A stretch of 64,000 bases of DNA from Fragilaria crotonensis (taxonomy: Eukaryota > Bacillariophyta > Fragilariophyceae > Fragilariales > Fragilariaceae), in contig JAKSYS010000024.1 of assembly GCA_022925895.1 (NCBI GenBank), forward strand, positions 124,001 to 188,000. Reading direction: 5' to 3'. The first letter of the stretch is position 1. Every line of letters starts with the position of its first letter. Below are positions 52,817 to 63,283 of the stretch, piece by piece. The notes beneath the pieces were generated by a model. That model was not told the origin of the DNA, did not search any database, and saw nothing but the letters and a program-made list of their open reading frames with translations. The translations under genes were made by a program, and so were the position numbers.

Positions 52817-53347
52817 TTATATTTGACTTATTGCCCCTTCGTTTTCTTGGGAATGCTCAAGATTCACATCCTGGTACATTTTCTTGCTGCTACCAAGCGA
52901 GAGTGAATCGTTAAAGGAGAACAAACCTCGCTCAACCGCATCATCAAGTTTTCCTGCCATGAGACCTGCTAACTCCGACAACGATAATTCGTTCTCGTCT
53001 CGCACACGCTGAGACGTACAGTCGCAGCTCTCTTCGGAGTATTCAAGCAAAATCTCCATCTGTGTGGCTTCCATGAATTTTTGAGTCGCAGCGCAAGCCT
53101 GACTTGAAACTGCTCGAAGGGATTCTCGTCTTCGGTTTTGGTTGAAGCCAGTAGGTGGGGACGTGCAGAGTTGCGTTGCAGACTGCTTCGAGTGCTTCCT
53201 TCGTTTGGGATCACGTCGTCCGCTTCGTCGACGTGATTCGATTCTGCCTGCATCTTCGCCAGTTGTGTTGAGGGTCACATCGTTGCAAGGACTGTTGTTG
53301 AACTCGATTTCCTTTGGGATGGGGAATGATCGATAAGCAGCATTCAT
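52817..53347 (-). CDS. Unrecognised family, paralogue 2
   Basis: 176 residues: FPIPKEIEFNNS, an Arg/Lys-rich segment (RRRSGRRDPKRRKH), NRRRESLRAVSSQAC, ATQKFMEATQMEILLEYSEESCD and RVRDENELSLSELAGLMAGKLDDAVERGLFSFNDS, then SSKKMYQD. It is very close to paralogue 3 in the second half. It is probably a soluble, possibly nuclear protein given the basic patch. The DNA upstream of its ATG is partly homologous to that upstream of paralogue 3, so the duplicated unit extends beyond the ORF. Confidence 0.78.
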   Translation of the reverse strand: MNAAYRSFPIPKEIEFNNSPCNDVTLNTTGEDAGRIESRRRSGRRDPKRRKHSKQSATQLCTSPPTGFNQNRRRESLRAVSSQACAATQKFMEATQMEILLEYSEESCDCTSQRVRDENELSLSELAGLMAGKLDDAVERGLFSFNDSLSLGSSKKMYQDVNLEHSQENEGAISQI

Positions 53348-54894
53348 GGTTGAGTGCGTTTATGTCGAATACATGAGGCGGAGCAGAAATTTTGCGTTAT
53401 CCAGATTATGTCCACTGTCCACTGTATGTCGAGAGTCATGACTTTTGACGAAGTCATCGCGAACACGTATCATATTCTCCATGACTTCTTCTCTGCAACA
53501 CGCCCCTCCAAACATTTTCTTGGCCACGTGTACTTGAAGCAAATCGGTTGTTTTTGTCTTAGCAATGCCTATTCGGATGCAAAAATGATTTATCTATCAT
53601 TTGTCATTTTGGGTTATCATAATAAATTTTTCGAAGTGACTCCGAAATGAATGCTCGGTCCGATGCATTTCAATGTGCGGGGTAACAGCATTGCATATGC
53701 AAGGACTCGGTGACACATGTCTCCCTGCGACGTGGTAGTCTTGCTGGCATTTTCAAAAAGACTCCAAAGGTGGGGTCATCCTGCGAGAGGTGGTTGCACG
53801 CAGACTGCTGTGATACGGCTCGGAATTTGTACTCGCCGCTACAAGTACCAGTCCTCTTCATGATGCACTCGACGCGATGTGGTTCAACAATGTCGTTTGA
53901 ACCATGAAAGGCCACTGAGAACGGACACAAGCCAACTGTTGATGGCACTTGGGATCACAAAACAATGACATTTGAATGACTCAATCAGATCGGTTAAGCA
54001 ACCTTGGGGCGGAAATCCTTTTTCGCGAGAAATCAGATCGGGAAGGAGCCACTTAGTCCAACGCAAGCGGCGGAATCCATTTGAAGAGAAAACCAGTACG
54101 CAATAATAGGCAGTTCAAGACAGCTCTATACGAGAAGGCTTCTGAGTTTACAGAGACGAGTTACTGATCTGGGAACAACGTGGTATTTCTTTTGAAGTTT
54201 TGATGTTGACACCATACGCAACGAGAGAGGGTGAGAGGTGTTTCGAGCACACCAGCTGATCTCGTTGGGTCAATGGGGTTGTCGTATTGCATCAATGTAT
54301 TCAAATGAGAGAATTTTTATCATCCGGCTCAACCGAATCTTTGGTTTATGAGTACCAACCGAAGGATGCACTCGGATGTTGTTCATGGAACGAATTGGTT
54401 GGACTCCAGCGACCAATCTGCGATACTCGTAGAAGTCCCAATTCGTGGCCTCCTAACACTGGACTATCGATGCAGTGCAGTCTGATAGGGTACCCAATAA
54501 GTTATGCTTTTGTTTTCGAAAAATGAGAGTCTACCCACTCGACCTTCGGACATCATTTTATTAGCGACTCGTGAACACCAGGTACATCGACTGGACCTGA
54601 TGCAAAATCATTAATCAGGAAAAAGTCGCGTTTCATACTCCCATCTCTAACACAGTTGTTAAATTGACATTCGGCCGAGCATCGAAAAACTCGGAGCTTA
54701 CTGGTTACCATCGAGTGGTTCTGTGCTTGGTGGAGTGCCGTGTCGACGTCAATGTCAAAGATTTGCTGTACTTCAGCGATTCCAAGGAATCATAAGAGGT
54801 AATGTTTACCATTTTCCAACATGCGCAATGCCTATAATTTAATAATCATAAAACGACATTGATTTTACTTGAATTATAGTCAGTACTTTCCTTG
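53348..54894. other. Intergenic; upstream part shared with paralogue 3
   Basis: About 53620-53665 (TTCGAAGTGACTCCGAAA, GAATGCTCGGTC) and 53735-53785 (CTGGCATTTTC, GGGGTCATCCTGC) recur at 55655-55690 and 55768-55805. This shows a tandem segmental duplication. No further gene is supported; the plus-strand ORF at 54287-54526 is unassigned. Confidence 0.45.
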
Positions 54895-55398
54895 TCATAG
54901 TGGTATACTCTGATGATTCATATCCTTGTGCATTTTCTTGTTGCTACTAAGCGACGGTGAATCGTCAAACGAGAACAGACCTCGTTCAACCGCATCATCA
55001 AGTTTTTCTGCCAGGAGACCAGCTAACGCTGACAACGATAGCTCGTTCTCGTCTCGTACACGAGAGCGAGAGTCGCAGCTCTCGTCCGTTGAATATTCAA
55101 GCAATATTTCCATGCGAGTGGTTTCCAAGAATTTTTGAGCCGCCGTACAAGCCGTACTTGAAACTGATCGAAGTGATTCTCGTCTTCGGACTTGCTTCAA
55201 GCTCATAGGTGGTGGTGTACACAAATGTGCCGATGACTGCTTGTTTGTGGGATCGCGTCGTCGGCTTCGACGAGATGATCCTGTGGATCCGACTCTGCTT
55301 GTGTCGTCGCCCGTTGTATTGAGAGCAAAGACGTTGCCAAGACAATTGTTGAACTCGATTTCCTTTGGGATGGTACATGATCGATTGGCGGAATTCAT
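54895..55398 (-). CDS. Unrecognised family, paralogue 3
   Basis: 167 residues from the ATG at 55398. That start matches MNxA at the same place in both paralogues; the frame is open to 55515 but the extra 39 codons are not conserved. Blocks: TIPKEIEFNN, SSRRSRRRDP, VRRRESLRSVSSTAC, AAQKFLETTRMEILLEYS, RVRDENELSLSALAGLLAEKLDDAVERGLFSFDDSPSLSSNKKMHKD. The order of blocks is identical to paralogue 2. The function is unknown. Confidence 0.78.
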   Translation of the reverse strand: MNSANRSCTIPKEIEFNNCLGNVFALNTTGDDTSRVGSTGSSRRSRRRDPTNKQSSAHLCTPPPMSLKQVRRRESLRSVSSTACTAAQKFLETTRMEILLEYSTDESCDSRSRVRDENELSLSALAGLLAEKLDDAVERGLFSFDDSPSLSSNKKMHKDMNHQSIPL

Positions 55399-56983
55399 GG
55401 TTGCGAGTTGGTCGTTCGTGTATTGAGGAGTTCTTGATTTGTGTGCCTGTTTGTGCGTTCGTCGTTGTGTATTGTGGAGTTCGTGATTGTGTGCCTTGTG
55501 CGATGCCTTCACCAAGAATTCTAATCGACTTCAACCTTGAACTAGTTTTATCGTTGTGGTTCAACAAAACATGGTTTTTGTCTCGACGATGCTTCATCTG
55601 ATCCTATATCTTTTTTCTACGATTACCTTTTTATGTTTGTTAGTAATAACAAATATTTCGAAGTGACTCCGAAACGAATTCTCGGTCAGTTGCAGTTCGA
55701 TATCGGTTCAACAACTGGCTTCACGCATTTCAGCATCACGATTTGGCATCTAAGGAATGAGTCTTTCTGGCATTCTCAGAAAAGTCAACGCGGGGTCATC
55801 CTGCATATGGTCCTTAGGTACTTACTGTAGGTTTCAACCCACGTCCCATTCAATGAGTTGTTGAATGATGCAAATTTCAACTTGTGAATGAAGGATGATA
55901 GGATGATAGTCCGTGTTACGACTACCGGTAGGGTTCAATTACAGGATTCTCCGAGTACTACAGTACATTCTACATTGATATGCCATTCTTGCCAGTTTTG
56001 GCATCATTAGAAACCTTCTTGATGCGGTTGTAGTACGCAGCAACCTCTGTGAGCGGATATTTGTTTCCAAGTACGAAAGGCATTGCTGTCGAATGGGCGA
56101 AGACCTCTGCTTACCGCACCGCCCTTCTCTGAGTTATTGCCTCCTTTTTCCTCCTTTCTAGCTAGTTGCTGGAGTAGTGGTGGCACGGTCGTTTGCTTCT
56201 TTAGTTCTTCTGAATGTAATTGTTTAATAAAGTGAATTCACTACAATTACAAGTGTGTTGCTGTGCCAATAAAAAAACAAATCCATCACAACTGTATTTG
56301 TAGGAATGTTTTATCTCAGTAAAACTAATCTTGAATTAAACATGAGCGAACCCCTACATTGCAATCATCCCTTTGACTGTACTAGTAGTTGCTAACTCTA
56401 TTAATTCCCTTGCATTTTGTTTGTTCGCAAATGCGACCATTCTGAATCACATTCGTTGGCATATGTCTTACTTTGTTTAGTGCGTCCTACTATTGGTCGA
56501 TGTTGACATGTTGACCCCTCAGTATGTAGCTCTATTCGTTGGTTTGTTCATGCACTGATAGATGAGATAACGAGGATGTGACCAATGTCCAGCCGTCGTC
56601 CGTCTGACCTTCATTCTCGTACATATGAGATCCGATTAGGTTTCACCAATTTGACGTCAGCACCCACGTCACAGTAATAAACTACAGTGAGTCCTCCTGT
56701 AGAAGATTTTTGAAGACATCGGAAATTTGAATGGCTGACAAAACACGGAATCTTTGTTGTTGACTTCTGTCGGCGCTTTTCCTAACGCGCATGTCAACCC
56801 TTTGTCATGCCAGAAAGATAACTGCTACATATCTCCTTCTATCAGTGATTCATGTGTTTCCCTTGTTTTGAATCACTCGAACTTACATTACTTTGTATTC
56901 GATTACAACCTAGTAGGGTTGCAAATCTCCTTGAATACAAGTACACTTTTCTTCTTAATCAACACCAACAGAACTTTCTTTCT
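55399..56983. other. Intergenic, nothing recognised beyond paralogue-linked repeats
   Basis: Apart from the duplicated upstream blocks at about 55655-55805 no feature is evident. A GTAC patch lies at 55915-55975. ORF 56754-57041 runs into the first 73-bp repeats and is not credible as a gene. Confidence 0.4.
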
Positions 56984-57665
56984 GTACGAATTTCGATCTT
57001 CAAATAGTCTCGAATGGACAAGTAACAGTGTGTCAGTATGATGACGACTATTTTGTGTACGAATTTCGATCTTCAAATAGTCACGAATGAACAAGTAACA
57101 GTATGCCAGTAAGAAGACGACTATTTGGTGTACGAATTTCGATCTTCAAATAGTCACGAATGAACAAGTAACAGTATGTCAGTACGATGCGACTATTTGG
57201 TGTACAAATTTCGATCTTCAAATAGTCGCGAATGGACAAGTAACAGTATGCCAGTAAGAAGACGACTATTTGGTGTACGAATTTCGATCTTCAAATAGTC
57301 ACGAATGAACAAGTAACAGTATGTCAGTACGATGCGACTATTTGGTGTACAAATTTCGATCTTCAAATAGTCGCGAATGGACAAGTAACAGTATGACAGT
57401 AAGAAGACGACTATTTGGTGTACGAATTTCGATCTTCAAATAGTCACGAATGAACAAGTAACAGTATGACAGTACGATGACGACTATATGGTGTACGAAT
57501 TTCGATCTTCAAATAGTCACGAATGAACAAGTAACACTATGACAGTACGATGACGACTATTTGGTGTACGAATTTTGTTCTTCAAATAGTCACGAATGAA
57601 CAAGTAACACTATGACAGTAAGAAGACGACTATTTGGTGTACAAATTTTGACCTTCAAATAGGCT
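56984..57665 (+). repeat. 73-bp satellite, array A (about 9 units)
   Basis: Direct tandem units of about 73 bp (some 72). Each includes GACTATTTGGTGTACGAATT, then a TTCAAATAGTC segment, then GAATG(G/A)ACAAGTAACA. GACTATTTG and CAAATAGTC are exact complements, so every unit can fold into a 9-bp stem with a ~19-nt loop. Units vary at a few fixed positions (GATGACG versus GAAGACG; GTCAGT versus GACAGT). The array ends 31 bp before the 3' end of the minus-strand gene at 57697. Confidence 0.92.
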
Positions 57666-57696
57666 ACTACATACAGCATGTACGACTACGATGAAC

Positions 57697-59291
57697 TCAT
57701 TTCTTGCATTCTTCATCCGAAGTACTGTAATTGCCGTCCCGAATTAATGTTTGCTTCCAAACACTTTGTCTATTGAAACACACGTTGCACCACCAAGTGT
57801 TTTCGAGCTTTCTCTTTTCATTGCAACACATGGAACATACATGCTTCTTACATTTCCGACACGAGTGCTTTGAAGGCTTATTGCATTCAATACAAGCATC
57901 ATCCTCGTCACCAGCTTTCTTACTTCCTGTCATCCGCTCTTTTGAAGGCTTATTGCATTCAATACAAGCATCATCCTTCTCACCAGCTTTCAAACTTCCT
58001 GTCATCCGCTGTTTTGAAGGTTGCTTGCATTCAATGCCAGCATCATTGTCGTCACCAGCTTTCCTCTTTCCCGTCACCGTACTTTGTTTCCCAAAGTACA
58101 CTGATTTCCTTAGACGATCCCGAACCTCTTTCCTTACTTTTTCTGTGTTGACACCTTTCCAAACGTTTTCCTCTTTATTGACAAAGATGTAACCTTTTTT
58201 CCGCATCTCCTCTAGCACTTCACCTGCAATATTGTCCTTAGCGCTTTCTGTTCGACTTTCAAACGTGGCATCTGCAGCTCTTCGGATTATCCGACGGAAA
58301 GCCATGTTTGGTGGATGTCCCTTTGGTTCATCGCGTTTACGTACTACAATACCATTTGGCGGTAGAGATGTACTTTCAAATGGACCTGGTCCGGCCTCCA
58401 ATTCATTTATTGACGGCGTCATGCCCTCCCCTTCTTTTTCGTTACACACACGTTTCATTCGCGATCTAATATACGCCATTCCACCATCGTATGTTTTTTC
58501 CTTCCACCCTTTTTTTTCTGTCATCTCGAGGAAACGAAATCCCTCCTTTTTTAGAGTTGTGTAAATGGTACGCTGCACCTCATATTTTTCTGCCTGATTA
58601 GCTGCTGACAAGTGCATTTTCTTGAAGTCCAATGTGCGATCAAGGTACGGAATGCATTTGCGGTGCCCCTTCCCACACAGTACATCCTTTTTCCCAGGTT
58701 TGGCGATTATCGAAACACTTTCATTTTCCTTTTCAAAATTATCGCGTATAAACTTCAACGCATTTTCGACAAATGGCAATGGAGACTTCTCGTGTGAAAG
58801 AGCAAGGATTTGCCAACACAGATTCTTCTTCTCATCTTCTGATGCAGCATATTCGAAGTCCTTCTTTAAACTTGAAATAAATGTAGCAATATGCTGTATA
58901 GACAATGGCACAAATTCACTTCCCTGCGAGAGCGCCGTGGTCGTATGTGCTCCATCAGGCATCTTTTCGGTGTCTTGAATCTTTTCTGGTGATGTATGAT
59001 CTTGTTCCTGTACTGCCTCTGCTTCACCCTTTCGTGCTGGCGACTTCGTCAACGATGGATCATCCTGCTTTCGCTGGCCTAGACCACCCGACTGCTCTTC
59101 ACCACTATCCGTCTTCCCTTTTTCTTTGTTTGTCGAGGCTTTCGCGAAGTCTTTCGCAACCGCTTCGCTACATCATCATTATTCATCTGGCACAAATCTG
59201 TTTCCCTGCCAAGCAACACTCTTTCTTTCGACAAAGGTTGCCACTGCAATATCTTGGCTAAATCAGGAAACGCATGTCGTGGTCCGGGCAT
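57697..59291 (-). CDS. DUF6824-type protein with Cys-rich C-terminal repeats (one frameshift)
   Basis: The ATG at 59291 opens a basic segment (KTSRKPRQTKKKG). A one-base shift in an A/G run near 59120 moves into the main frame, open to 57697. A first DUF6824-like domain reads KPGKKDVLCGKGHRKCIPY, then EVQRTIYTTLKKEGFRFLEM and W-K-E-K-TYDGGMAYIRSRMKR. A second, diverged copy ends VWKGVNTEKVRKEVRDRLRK. The tail has three copies of a Lys-Ala-Gly/Asp-rich unit ending C-[IK]-[EQ]-C-x-x-PSK, then CRKCKKHVCSMCC and WWCNVCF, a zinc-binding-like cluster. DUF6824 is abundant in diatoms and may bind DNA; that is inference. The ATG is in frame with the preceding gene, with only a TAG and 9 codons between, so both may be one polyprotein. 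Confidence 0.7.
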
Positions 59292-59318
59292 CGTTAGTTT
59301 CCAACGAAAGCGACCGTT

Positions 59319-61352
59319 CTATCCCCTTGCTGGGACGAAGATATTTTTGTACTCATGAGCTTCTTCTCGAACCGACCCAAAGTTGCTGCTTGCTATTCTG
59401 TCAATCAGTTGAAACAAGCTCACGTACACGTCATGCAAATAGTGAGCAAATTTTCGTGTTGATGTGGGAATGTTCCTGCCCATGCCCTTGACATTGTCAT
59501 TCCTGTCAAAAGTGATGTCACCTTTCACATTCCCACTCGTGTCGAATGTGACGTCGTGCACCATGACACAAAAATCGCGGATGAAAATCAATGATTTTAA
59601 ACCACTTTGCGCCACATCCTTTGACGTTTCCTGAATTAGAATGTAATCTGGCGGTAAACTCAACGGTCGGAAGCGCCCCCTTCTCGATGTCACATGTCTC
59701 ATTGTTCTTGTCAGTGACGACACAACCAAAATTAACGCTTTGCCGTGTGAAACCGACGTAAAACGAATGCATGTTGAAAAACCATGGTGCAACAACCTTG
59801 TCTTTCCATGGTGAGCTTTCCCTTTTCTTTTCTTCTTTTGGTTTTCGTGCTTTTGCATTTGGATCATTCTCAGGACTGAGTATGAAGTGCACCAATTTGA
59901 GGAAGAACCGGCAAATTGGCGGTGGGTCAGAACGGCGACGTTTTCCAGTTGGATCAAACAAAAAATATCCACATTTTGTATCGTTATCATTGTTCCCAGT
60001 TTTTCCACAATTCACCGCTACGAAAACAGTCCATGAACAATCTTCATCCTCTTGTGCAGGAATGACAATAAACGGCTTCGTGAGGAGATCCTTGTGTTGT
60101 ATAATGAACTCCACCACCAGAATTGTTGCCTCCATAAACCTCTTTTGGTCAATCTCGTAATGAAAGATGTGGTTTACAAACTGTCTTCTCTCTGTATCGG
60201 TTTTTAGGTCGCGAACCGAAGATGCAACGTTCCGTCCTTCAATGAAGGATGTAAAAAAGGCTCTCCATTGTTGACACCTCAGTCATGATCTTACAAGGAA
60301 TGATGGTCAGGGTCGACCAAATTTCAGCTTTACAATACCGCTGCAGCCATCCCAGAGCAATGTCCACAAAGTCTGGAGAAAGAGCGTCACCTTTGCGCGT
60401 AAGGCAACGATCTATCCAAGTCAGACGAGCACTTGGACCTTGGAATAGGTATTTTTCCATTATCGAGTTCTTCGGATGGAAGGCCTTGTCATCCCAAAAT
60501 TCACCCGAGTAACAATCATAAGTTGGTGTACAAAATGTTGCCTCTTCGTATGTTAAGTTTCCCGGGAAGAAGGCATACACGGATGGACAATCAATGGTGT
60601 TGTCATTGGGATTGTTGAACAACCTTTTCAATACTATCTGGTTTCTGGATTCTTGTGGGAAGGCAAAATATTCACGTGTAAGGCAAATCGTCAACCACTT
60701 CAAATCGTTGCTGAATCCGAGATAGTCCTTGAGTGGACTATCATCAACCTCATTGACAAAACAGTCTCTCAAAACTTTAGGAAATGCTTCAGTCCCTTCA
60801 GCCATTTCGGCAAAGTTGCGTCTTGAATAATAACCCCATGCCACTTTGTTCGCGGTCGGATTTGCTTTCAAATAAACATTTACTTCATCAACACCCACCC
60901 TACACCTTACAACTTGATGCATAATCGAAAGCAAAAAAGTTGCCATTCCGTTGGCCTGATAGTCAACCTTTGTTGCCAAAAAGAACCAAAACAGCGTTCT
61001 CTCGTTGTACAAACGTTATAGCGCATATAGCAGTGGGTTTCTCCTTTTCCCATATACTAAGTGTCTCGCCCTTACCAAGGCAAGATGACAGTGACTTCCG
61101 ATCTGAATGGTCGTCGAATATAACATGATACAATTCATAAACAGTATCACTCGCATTGTATTCATCTTCTCTTCCAACAAAGTGAAGAATACGATATTCC
61201 TGTAGGAACGTTGGTAATTGATCACGTGGAATGCGGTGGTGCCATTTCATCATCTCAATCATCGTCTTCATTACTGGGGGTTCACATCCGTCAAATGGAT
61301 CATCGTCATGCGTACTGGTTGCCTTCGGCGCGCTCTTTGTCTTCGGGGGCAT
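59319..61352 (-). pseudogene. GNAT acetyltransferase-Ulp1-like protease fusion, frameshifted
   Basis: The ATG at 61352 starts MPPKTKSAPKATSTHDDDPF. Residues to about 130 and the following frame (from about 61000) form a GNAT domain: AICAITFVQRENAVLVL then YQANGMATFLL, the Q-x-x-G-x-A acetyl-CoA loop. After a ~150-residue spacer, a C48/Ulp1-like region follows: KPFIVIPAQEDEDCSWTVFVAVN, FLFDPTGK and RQSVNFGCVV. Gln and Cys keep the Ulp1 Q-x5-C spacing, but the usual HW is SW. The frame changes in a T-run near 61000, a T-run near 60260 and a G-run near 59680. It ends TAG at 59319. The homopolymer positions allow either real decay or sequencing error. Confidence 0.65.
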
Positions 61353-61434
61353 ACTGAGGGAGATGAGTTGTTTAAGACTTGACGACCTTCAACATATACA
61401 AATCAGGTGCAGATGCTCACAGTGTCGATTGCAC

Positions 61435-62885
61435 TAATTGTGTACAGATTCTGATCTTCAAATAGTCTTCTTAGACGAAGTAACCCGTAATTTCGATCTT
61501 CAAATAGTCACGAATGGACAAGTAACAGTATGACGGTACGAAGACGACTATTTGGTGTACGAATTTCGATCTTCAAATAGTCGCGAATGGACAAGTAACA
61601 GTATGACGGTACGAAGACGACTATTTGGTGTACGAATTTTGATCTTCAAATAGTCACGAATGGACAAGTAACAGTATGTCAGTACGATGACGACTATTTG
61701 GTGTACGAATTTCGATCTTCAAATAGTCACGAATGGACAAGTAACAGTATGTCAGTACGATGACGACTATTTGGTGTACGAATTTCGATCTTCAAATAGT
61801 CGCGAATGGACAAGTAACAGTATGTCAGTACGAAGACGACTATTTGGTGTACGAATTTTGATCTTCAAATAGTCACGAATGGACAAGTAACAGTATGTCA
61901 GTACGATGACGACTATTTGGTGTACGAATTTCGATCTTCAAATAGTCGCGAATGGACAAGTAACAGTATGACGGTACGATGACGACTATTTGGTGTACGA
62001 ATTTTGATCTTCAAATAGTCACGAATGGACAAGTAACAGTATGACGGTACGAAGACGACTATTTGGTGTACGAATTTCGATCTTCAAATAGTCGCGAATG
62101 GACAAGTAACAGTATGATGGTACGAAGACGACTATTTGGTGTACGAATTTTGATCTTCAAATAGTCACGAATGGACAAGTAACAGTATGTCAGTACGATG
62201 ACGACTATTTGGTGTACGAATTTCGATCTTCAAATAGTCGCGAATGGACAAGTAACAGTATGACGGTACGATGACGACTATTTGGTGTACGAATTTTGAT
62301 CTTCAAATAGTCACGAATGGACAAGTAACAGTATGACGGTACGAAGACGACTATTTGGTGTACGAATTTCGATCTTCAAATAGTCTCAAATGGACAAGTA
62401 ACAGTATGTCAGTACGATGACGACTATTTGGTGTACGAATTTCGATCTTCAAATAGTCACGAATGGACAAGTAACAGTATGACGGTACGATGACGACTAT
62501 TTGGTGTACGAATTTTGATCTTCAAATAGTCACGAATGGACAAGTAACAGTATGACGGTACGAAGACGACTATTTGGTGTACGAATTTCGATCTTCAAAT
62601 AGTCTCAAATGGACAAGTAACAGTATGTCAGTACGATGACGACTATTTGGTGTACGAATTTCGATCTTCAAATAGTCACGAATGGACAAGTAACAGTATG
62701 TCAGTACGATGACGACTATTTGGTGTACGAATTTCGATCTTCAAATAGTCACGAATGAACAAGTAACACTATGACAGTACGATGACGACTATTTGGTGTA
62801 CGAATTTTGTTCTTCAAATAGTCACGAATGAACAAGTAACAGTATGACAGTACGATGACGACTATTTGGTGTACGAATTTTGTTC
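61435..62885 (+). repeat. 73-bp satellite, array B (about 19-20 units)
   Basis: Same unit and same orientation as array A, perfect 73-bp periodicity over most of its length. It shows higher-order structure: the variant order of units 6-8 recurs as 10-12, and 13-15 largely as 16-18. Its rightmost units share the variants GAATGAACAAGTAACACTAT and TTTTGTTCTTC with the rightmost units of array A. It separates the minus-strand gene starting at 61352 from the plus-strand gene at 63050. Confidence 0.93.
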
Positions 62886-63039
62886 TTTGACGAGTGTTCT
62901 GAGTGATGTCGCCCTTGAGCACTGACGTACTTCTGACACATGCGACGTGACAGAAAGTATAAACTCTGATCACATTTTTCCTCCTTCGATTCCTTGCCCA
63001 ACGCTGTTGCGAATGGTTATCAAACGGCAGAAGCAACTT

Positions 63040-63283
63040 GGAAACCATCATGAGGACGTCAAAACAGGTCACTGTTATCTGTGACTCGGGGCACAGTAAC
63101 AGCAGTTCCAACCTTGACGTCACAAAAAGCATGATGAGGAGTACGGTTGTGGAATGCAAATGTAGCAACGAGGAAACCATCATGAGGACGTCAAAACAGG
63201 TCACTGTTATCTGTGACTCGGGGCACAGTAACAGCAGTTCCAACCTTGACGTCACAAAAAGCATGATGAGGAGTACGGTTGTA
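63040..63283 (+). repeat. 132-bp in-frame tandem duplication
   Basis: A segment of about 112 bp starting GGAAACCATCATGAGGACG occurs at 63040-63151 and 63172-63283, identical by eye. The 132-bp period keeps the coding frame of the partial gene. Confidence 0.9.

Noticed and set aside
56984-62885. CRISPR-like repeat arrays
   Set aside because: Units are contiguous 73-bp satellite repeats without unique spacers, and the DNA is eukaryotic.
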